Assembly (NCBI GenBank): GCA_021786915.1
Contig: JAJYMP010000044.1
Span: 1 to 10,847, forward strand
DNA from: Chloroflexota bacterium
GTDB lineage: Bacteria; Chloroflexota; Limnocylindria; Limnocylindrales; CSP1-4
Length of the DNA stretch: 10,847 bases
Reading direction: 5' to 3'
The position numbers were made by a program, and so were the translations under genes. The notes below the pieces were generated by a model. That model saw only the letters and a program-made list of their open reading frames with translations, was not told the origin of the DNA and ran no database searches. Every line of letters starts with the position of its first letter. Position 1 is the first letter of the stretch. Positions 6,399-10,847 of this stretch are shown one piece after another.

Positions 6399-6416
6399 CG
6401 GGGCGCCCGCGCCCCG
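6399..6416. repeat. Perfect 8-2-8 inverted repeat, possible operator
   Basis: CGGGGCGC (6399-6406) and GCGCCCCG (6409-6416) are exact reverse complements around CC. The repeat lies just before the TAGCAT box at 6423-6428, where a -35 element would be, so a repressor could bind there. GC richness raises the odds of a chance palindrome. Confidence 0.35.
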
Positions 6417-6422
6417 CGCGGG

Positions 6423-6428
6423 TAGCAT
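6423..6428 (+). promoter_or_regulatory. Possible -10 box upstream of the 42-residue peptide
   Basis: TAGCAT fits TANNNT and is preceded by GGG, much as TAGGCT at 2532 is preceded by AGG. A start near 6435 would leave a leader of about 39 nt before the ATG at 6474. No -35 is recognisable at 17-bp spacing, where the inverted repeat lies. Confidence 0.3.
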
Positions 6429-6473
6429 CCGGCCGTCGCCCCGATCCACGGGGCTGAGGCCGGAGTCCGTCAC

Positions 6474-6602
6474 ATGCCGCTGCTCGCCATCACCCTGTTC
6501 GGTACCACGGTCTCGGGCAGAGAACTCGCGATCGCCGCCGCGGTGGTGGTCGTGGTGGTCATCATCGCCATCGTGGCTGCGCGGCGGATGCGCCGGGGCT
6601 GA
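6474..6602 (+). CDS. 42-residue single-span membrane peptide
   Basis: The peptide starts MPLLAITLFGTTVSGRELAI and continues into an unusually valine/isoleucine-rich helix (about residues 18-36, AIAAAVVVVVVIIAIVAA). It ends with a basic RRMRRG tail, which should lie in the cytoplasm with the N-terminus outside. GGAG (6462-6465) lies 8 nt before the ATG, a reasonable ribosome-binding site. Third positions are mostly G or C. It ends 49 bases before the dimethylformamidase-like gene, in the same direction, and may share its transcript; that gene has no ribosome-binding site of its own. I recognise no family; small regulatory or accessory membrane peptides look like this, but the role is unknown. 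Confidence 0.6.
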   Translation: MPLLAITLFGTTVSGRELAIAAAVVVVVVIIAIVAARRMRRG

Positions 6603-6651
6603 CGCGGGGGACCACCGACGACAAGCGTGTCGGCAGCGCCATCCTTCTGGC

Positions 6652-8391
6652 ATGCATTCGGATCCCTTGAGTCCTTCGTCGGGCAGGCGGTCGCGTCGGC
6701 GGATCGTCGCGACCGCCCTCGGCGCGCTCCTGGTGATCGGAGCCATTGCGGGTGCGGTTGTCGTCATCGTGCGGCCGCCCTGGCTCCACGACCTGAAGAC
6801 CGCGCTGCAGCAGGTGCCCTGGATGGGCCAGGCCGCCGTCGCGCCCCCGACCGCGTCGCCCACGCTGCCGCCGGTGACGCCTGGCGCGACCCCCAACCCG
6901 TCATACGCCGGAGCCGCCGATACGATCCCCCTGCTGACCCGGCCGGAATTCGCCTACGTGGGCCCTCGACCGTGGCAGATCCAATCGCGGTCCAAGCCCG
7001 GCCGGCTCATCGAGGGCTTCGCCTCGGCTCCCTCGTATTTCGCTGGCGGCACGCTGAAGCTGGCGGTATCGACGACGGCGCCGCGGTACGACGCGACGAT
7101 CTGGCGGGTGTCCGGAACTGAGCCCGCGGAGAGTCCGTTCGTCAAGGTCGCGGCGATCGAGCCGAGGCCCGGACGGCAGCAGGCGCCCCCGGTGATCGAT
7201 CCGGTGACGAAGATGGTCCGGGCACCCTGGGACTACACGACGACGTTCGCCATCCCCCCCGATTGGCCATCGGGGGTGTACCTCGTCCGCCTGAACAGCT
7301 CCGAGGGCACCCAGTCGTACGTCCCGTTCGTGATCCGGAGCAGGCAGGCGACGCGGTTCCTGGTCGTCTCGAGCGCCCTGAACTGGGAAGCCTACAACCA
7401 GTGGGGCGGCTCGAGCGTCTACGCCACCCGGATCGGGGAGCCGCTGCCCGGGGTCACCCGGGCCTACGCCGTCTCGTTCGACCGGCCGTACGCCACCGAC
7501 GGCGGCGCGGGTCAGCTCTTCTTCCTCGAGCTGCCGCTCATCTCGTGGCTGGAGCGACAGGGACTGGACGTCAGCTTCACCACCGACTACGACCTCTCGA
7601 TCGATCCGGCGAGTCAGCTGCTGCCCGGCGCCGTGATCTTCAACGGGCACGACGAGTATTGGGGCGTCCCGCTCTACAACTGGCTCGACGCCCACGTCAC
7701 CGCCGGCGACATGGGCGTGGCGATCCTTGCCGCGGACACGGGGTACTGGCCGGTGAACCTCGGTGACCGGGGGCCCGACGGCCCGCGCGACTTCGTCTGC
7801 CTGAAGAACGGACCCGTGCCACCAGCCCTGCTGCCGCGCGGTCAGACCCCAGAACCGTCAGAAGCCCCCGGCGCGACGACGCCGCCCGGGGACACCGAGG
7901 AGCGCAGCGACACCGGCTACCAGGCGATCGGACCAGATGGAGCGGGACCGTACATCGGCAGCTTCCCGGACCAACCGCTCTTCGGCGTCCGCTACCGGGG
8001 GATCACGTCGGACCTCGGGCGCTACACCGTCGTGGCGTCGGGGGCCAACCCGCAGCTCCTGGGCGGCACGGGGCTCGCGGCCGGCGGGTCGCTCGGGTTC
8101 ATCGCGGGCGGTGAGGTCGACGGCGTCGACCCGTCGCTGTTCGGGAAGCTGGGCGGCGCGTACGACCACCGGTTCGCCGTCGCAGCGAACATGGCCGGGA
8201 GGGATCCAGCGCTCCGCTACACGGCCGAGGCAGTCTGGCGCGATCTCCCGAGCGGCGGTCGCGTGTTCGCATCGGGCACGTTCTACTGGGGCTGGGGGCT
8301 CGACCCGGCCTTCGCCGCCAGCCACGATGTGCCGCCCGCCCTGGGCCGGCTCACCCTGAACATCCTCGACTGGCTGGCGAAGGGCAGGTAG
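6652..8391 (+). CDS. Membrane-anchored protein with N,N-dimethylformamidase large-subunit-like domain
   Basis: From the ATG at 6652 the protein has 579 residues. A basic N-terminus (RRSRRR) and one hydrophobic helix (about 18-40) form an uncleaved signal anchor. A Pro/Thr/Ala-rich linker (about 61-83) follows, so the bulk should lie outside the cytoplasm. Residues about 235-370 match the DMFase beta/large-subunit C-terminal domain: NWEAYNQWGGSSVY, an aromatic segment, and NGHDEYWG. In dimethylformamidase an unusual iron site uses two tyrosines and one glutamate; E335 in HDEYW and Y248 or Y257, with Y210, are candidate equivalents, assigned by eye. Residues about 385-422 form a Pro/Glu/Thr-rich low-complexity insert. 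The C-terminal part has a conserved-looking GTFYWGWGL. No amidase small-subunit gene is adjacent, so the substrate is unknown. The start lacks a ribosome-binding site, but no other in-frame start lies nearby. Confidence 0.8.
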   Translation: MHSDPLSPSSGRRSRRRIVATALGALLVIGAIAGAVVVIVRPPWLHDLKTALQQVPWMGQAAVAPPTASPTLPPVTPGATPNPSYAGAADTIPLLTRPEFAYVGPRPWQIQSRSKPGRLIEGFASAPSYFAGGTLKLAVSTTAPRYDATIWRVSGTEPAESPFVKVAAIEPRPGRQQAPPVIDPVTKMVRAPWDYTTTFAIPPDWPSGVYLVRLNSSEGTQSYVPFVIRSRQATRFLVVSSALNWEAYNQWGGSSVYATRIGEPLPGVTRAYAVSFDRPYATDGGAGQLFFLELPLISWLERQGLDVSFTTDYDLSIDPASQLLPGAVIFNGHDEYWGVPLYNWLDAHVTAGDMGVAILAADTGYWPVNLGDRGPDGPRDFVCLKNGPVPPALLPRGQTPEPSEAPGATTPPGDTEERSDTGYQAIGPDGAGPYIGSFPDQPLFGVRYRGITSDLGRYTVVASGANPQLLGGTGLAAGGSLGFIAGGEVDGVDPSLFGKLGGAYDHRFAVAANMAGRDPALRYTAEAVWRDLPSGGRVFASGTFYWGWGLDPAFAASHDVPPALGRLTLNILDWLAKGR

Positions 8392-8404
8392 CGGCTGTGG
8401 CCGC
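8391..8404 (+). terminator. Small GC hairpin at the stop codon, weak terminator candidate
   Basis: GCGGC and GCCGC pair around a TGTG loop, beginning at the last base of the TAG stop of the dimethylformamidase-like gene. The stem is only 5 bp with no U-tract. The rest of the gap to 8639 shows no gene with the codon bias of its neighbours. Confidence 0.25.
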
Positions 8405-8639
8405 GTCACGTCCGCGCGGGGCTTGCCATGACGGCGCACGCGGGAGCCCCCGGCAGCGCCGCGGGACTGCTGTCCACAGGTGGATTCCGGCCAGGCGGAG
8501 CAGAATGCCCCAACCGCGTCGAACCGGACTGCGGCTCGCGCGGCGATTCCGACCCACACGTGCAGCCGTTCGTGGACGCCCTCAACCGCCGCTGCGACGC
8601 TGCTCCTCCTGCATCCGGCACGCCTGCGGAGGTTCGAAC

Positions 8640-8912
8640 GTGACTGAACAGCCTGTCCCCGCTGTGGAGCGGGCGCTCCATCCCAACGCCCGCCGCTGCG
8701 GCACCTACCCGCGGATCCTGCGCGCCGTGCACCTCGCCGCCGATCTCGCCGGCCTCGAGGCCCAGGACGCCACGCCGAACGCCAACCAGAGGCCTTCGCC
8801 GGCGCCGGTCATCGACGGGCGCGCCACCGACCGCTGGGTGCCGCGCCGGCCCCGGGACCTGACGCCGTCCGACGAGCGCGAGGAGGAGCAGTGGATCGCC
8901 GTCGTCGGCTGA
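8640..8912 (+). CDS. Unrecognised 90-residue protein, first gene of the dprE operon
   Basis: The GTG at 8640 is preceded, 7 nt upstream, by a perfect GGAGG (8628-8632), and codons are strongly GC3-biased, so I take this as a real gene. The product has 90 residues. A moderately hydrophobic helix (about 25-39, ILRAVHLAADLAGLE) is followed by a proline-rich, probably unstructured stretch and a charged C-terminus with DEREEEQWIAVVG. It has one cysteine and no signal peptide. Its last 22 bases overlap the start of dprE1 in another frame, so translation is probably coupled and the protein may act in the same pathway or complex; that is inference from position only. I recognise no family. Confidence 0.7.
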   Translation: MTEQPVPAVERALHPNARRCGTYPRILRAVHLAADLAGLEAQDATPNANQRPSPAPVIDGRATDRWVPRRPRDLTPSDEREEEQWIAVVG

Positions 8913-10246
8913 CCGGGTGGGGGCGGACCAGCCCGAGCGTGGCCACGGTCCATCCGGCTGGCGATGACGCCGATCTCCGCCGCGTCCTCGCCAGCGTGGG
9001 CCGGCGAGGCCTCCTCGCCCGGGGGCTCGGGCGCAGCTACGGCGACGCCGCGCAGAACGGCGGCGGCCTCGTCGTGGACATGACCGCCCGCGCGCGCGTG
9101 CTGTCGGTCGATGCCGATGCGGCGCTGGTCAGCGTCGAGGCCGGTGTCAGCCTCGACCAGCTGATGCGGCTCCTCCTCCCCCGCGGGCTGTTCGTGCCGG
9201 TCTCGCCCGGCACGCGCCAGGTGACGGTGGGCGGGGCGATCGCCGCCGACATCCACGGCAAGAACCACCACGTGGACGGCAGCTTCGGCCAGCACGTCAC
9301 CTCGCTCGACCTCCTGACCGCGGACGGCACGATCCGGACGCTCACCCCGGGATCCGTGCAGTCCCCGCTGTTCTGGGCCACGGTCGGCGGCATGGGCCTG
9401 ACCGGCCTCGTCGTGCGGGCAACGCTGAGGATGAAGCGGGTCGAATCCGCCTACTGCGTCGTGGACACCGAGCGGTGCGCCGACCTCGACGACCTCATGG
9501 GCCGCATGACGGAGGGCGACCACCGCTACACCTACTCCGTGGCCTGGATCGACTGCCTGGCGCGCGGCCGCTCGCTGGGGCGCTCGGTCCTGACCCGAGG
9601 CTGGCCTGCGCGCGTCGAGCAGCTGCCCCCGACGCTGCGGACCCGAGCTCTGGACTTCAGCCCGAGGCAGCGGCTGGTCGCGCCGCCGGGCATCCCGAGC
9701 GGCCTGCTGAACCGCCTGACTGTCCGCGCCTTCAACGAGGTCTGGTTCCACAAGGCGCCCCGGGAGCGCCGCGGGGAGGTCCAGGGCATCTCGGCGTTCT
9801 TCCACCCGCTCGACGGGGTCGCGCGCTGGAACCGCATCTACGGGCCCCGGGGCTTCCTGCAGTACCAGGTCGTCGTGCCGTTCGGGGCCGAGGACACGCT
9901 CCGCCGCTGCATCGGGATGCTGGGCGACGCCGGCCAGGCCTCGTTCCTCGCGGTCCTCAAGCGGTTCGGGCCGTCGAGCCCCGGGCACCTGTCCTTCCCG
10001 GCACCGGGCTGGACCCTCGCTCTGGACGTGCCGATCGGCGCGCCCGGCCTGGGCGCGCTGCTCGACCGCATGGACGAGGAGGTGCTCGCCGCCGGCGGCC
10101 GCGGGTACCTGGCCAAGGACTCGCGGCTCGGGGCGTCGGCGGTCGCGCGCATGTACCCTCGACTCGAGGAGTGGCGCGCGGTCCGGAGGACGGTCGATCC
10201 GGACGGGGTCTTCATGTCGGATCTGGCCAGGAGGCTCGGGCTGTGA
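8891..10246 (+). CDS. dprE1: Decaprenylphosphoryl-beta-D-ribose 2'-oxidase, FAD-linked
   Basis: DprE1 oxidises polyprenyl-phosphoryl-beta-D-ribose at C2' to a keto intermediate that DprE2 reduces to the arabinose form. The product has 451 residues, close to the mycobacterial 461. The FAD-binding (VAO/FAD_binding_4) part shows LGRSYGDAA (46-54), PGTRQVTVGGAIAADIHGKN (106-125) and GGMGLTG (166-172). Residues matching the Mycobacterium tuberculosis active site line up with nearly constant offset: H122 (H132), K124 (K134), W219 (W230) and K409 in AKDSR (K418). The residue matching C387, in PGWTLALD, is A377. The C-terminus (VDPDGVFMSDLARRLGL) is also typical. The GTG start at 8891 follows AGGAGG (8881-8886), which lies within the end of the upstream small gene. 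The stop overlaps the dprE2 start (GTGA). Flavin is not covalently bound in this family. Confidence 0.93.
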   Translation: MDRRRRLTGWGRTSPSVATVHPAGDDADLRRVLASVGRRGLLARGLGRSYGDAAQNGGGLVVDMTARARVLSVDADAALVSVEAGVSLDQLMRLLLPRGLFVPVSPGTRQVTVGGAIAADIHGKNHHVDGSFGQHVTSLDLLTADGTIRTLTPGSVQSPLFWATVGGMGLTGLVVRATLRMKRVESAYCVVDTERCADLDDLMGRMTEGDHRYTYSVAWIDCLARGRSLGRSVLTRGWPARVEQLPPTLRTRALDFSPRQRLVAPPGIPSGLLNRLTVRAFNEVWFHKAPRERRGEVQGISAFFHPLDGVARWNRIYGPRGFLQYQVVVPFGAEDTLRRCIGMLGDAGQASFLAVLKRFGPSSPGHLSFPAPGWTLALDVPIGAPGLGALLDRMDEEVLAAGGRGYLAKDSRLGASAVARMYPRLEEWRAVRRTVDPDGVFMSDLARRLGL

Positions 10247-10847
10247 AGGACGCGCTCGGCAACGTGCAGCGGATCCTCGTCCTGGGCGGGACGTCCGAGA
10301 TCGCGCTGGCCACCGTCCGGGCGCTTGCCCGCGGGCGCCCCGGGGTCCAGGTTGCGCTCGCCGCCCGCCGCAGCGACCGCCGTGCCGCCGCCGCCGCCTC
10401 GCTGACGGCCCTCGGGATCGAGGCCGTCGAGGTGGACTTCGACGCCACCGAGCGTGCCTCGTACGAGGGCGCGATCGGCTCGGTGTTCGACACGGGCGGC
10501 GACGTCGACGTGGTCCTCGTGGCGTTCGGCCTGCTGGGGGACCAGGAGCGGGCGTGGCAGGACCTCGATGCGGCGCTGGAGCTGGCCCAGGTCGGCTATA
10601 CGGCCGCGGTGGGCTGCGGTGTGCTGGCCGCCGGGCGGCTGCGCGCCCAGGGCCACGGCGCGATCGTCGTCATGTCGTCCGTGGCGGGTCAGCGGCCCCG
10701 GAGGTCCAACTTCGTCTACGGCTCCGCCAAGGCGGGCCTCGACGCCTTCTACACCGGGCTGCGTGTCGCGCTCGCGGAGGACGGCGTGCAGGTCATGGTG
10801 GTCCGGCCGGGGTTCGTGCGGACCCGGATGACCGCCGGGCTCAAGGT
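10243..10847 (+). CDS. dprE2: Decaprenylphosphoryl-2-keto-ribose reductase, 3' end outside window
   Basis: DprE2 is the NADH-dependent short-chain dehydrogenase partner of DprE1, completing epimerisation of lipid-linked ribose to arabinose. The first 201 codons are present. The nucleotide-binding motif LVLGGTSEIAL lies at about residues 12-22 and the acidic DFDA at about 66-69. The catalytic pattern is a serine in VVMSSVAG, then YGSAK (Y and K of YxxxK), followed by VRPGFVRTRM typical of classical SDRs. The GTG start at 10243 overlaps the dprE1 stop by 4 bases and follows AGGAGG (10229-10234) by 8 nt, so the two are translationally coupled. The identity rests on the SDR fold together with the position next to dprE1. 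Confidence 0.9.
   Translation, partial: MKDALGNVQRILVLGGTSEIALATVRALARGRPGVQVALAARRSDRRAAAAASLTALGIEAVEVDFDATERASYEGAIGSVFDTGGDVDVVLVAFGLLGDQERAWQDLDAALELAQVGYTAAVGCGVLAAGRLRAQGHGAIVVMSSVAGQRPRRSNFVYGSAKAGLDAFYTGLRVALAEDGVQVMVVRPGFVRTRMTAGLK

Larger units (their letters stand above)
6079..6473. other. 395-bp spacer without a clear intact gene
   Basis: This spacer lies between the divergent starts of the ABC fragment (-) and the 42-residue peptide (+) and should contain the promoters of both. A + strand stretch at 6211-6345 has coding-like composition and is listed separately. An exact inverted repeat and a -10-like box occur near its right end. I see no RNA gene or direct repeat in the rest. 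Confidence 0.5.

Noticed and set aside
6652..6660. Treating the DMFase-like gene as starting at 6346
   Set aside because: The upstream part crosses the 42-residue peptide gene in another frame, and the hydrophobic anchor fits the ATG at 6652.
8428..8643. 71-codon + frame whose TGA overlaps the GTG at 8640
   Set aside because: The GTGA overlap is attractive, but the codons lack the GC3 bias of neighbours and no ribosome site precedes the ATG.
8705..9988. 427-codon - strand frame opposite dprE1
   Set aside because: It is antisense to a well-conserved dprE1 and shows only charge-rich low-complexity sequence.

Overview
The window is about 10.8 kb of very GC-rich DNA. Its coding frames strongly prefer G or C at the third codon position, GTG starts are frequent, and several genes have clear Shine-Dalgarno sequences. 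This fits a high-GC Actinomycetota or a terrestrial, actinobacteria-like Chloroflexota (for example Limnocylindria-type) chromosome. The taxon is inferred from composition and gene content, not demonstrated. I see no tRNA, rRNA, CRISPR array, transposase or integrase.

Left part (1-3073). A 5'-truncated OmpR-family response regulator (+) converges on an NDP-sugar 4-epimerase-type SDR gene (-). The epimerase start faces, across a 142-bp divergent spacer, a GyrI-like ligand-binding protein (+). A 153-residue unrecognised protein (+) with an excellent ribosome-binding site follows.

Middle part (3057-6660). This stretch looks like a patch of gene decay. Two coding-like fragments lie head to head: a frameshifted helical fragment on the - strand, possibly TelA-like, and on the + strand the C-terminal end of a CPBP/CAAX-type membrane protease with an in-frame stop and a frameshift. 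Next comes a full-length membrane-anchored sensor histidine kinase with DUF4118-like, GAF, PAS-like, HisKA and HATPase regions, probably read from a leaderless ATG. Converging on it are a two-helix membrane miniprotein of 57 residues and, just upstream of that gene, an ABC-transporter ATPase truncated right after Walker A. A 395-bp spacer holds a possible further remnant and a perfect inverted repeat beside a -10-like box. It is followed by a 42-residue single-span membrane peptide.

Right part (6652-10847). A membrane-anchored protein with an N,N-dimethylformamidase large-subunit-like domain is followed by an apparent operon: an unrecognised 90-residue protein, DprE1 and DprE2 (cut by the window end). 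The three operon genes overlap by 22 and 4 bases. DprE1 and DprE2 are the oxidase and reductase that epimerise polyprenyl-phosphoryl ribose to arabinose, so the cell probably makes a lipid-linked arabinose donor. The epimerase at the left may also feed surface glycan synthesis, but nothing in the sequence links it to the operon.

I do not see a convincing new multi-gene system. The best leads are the decayed gene patch, the two membrane miniproteins, the small gene coupled to dprE1, and a DprE1 in which the cysteine attacked by benzothiazinones in mycobacteria appears to be alanine.
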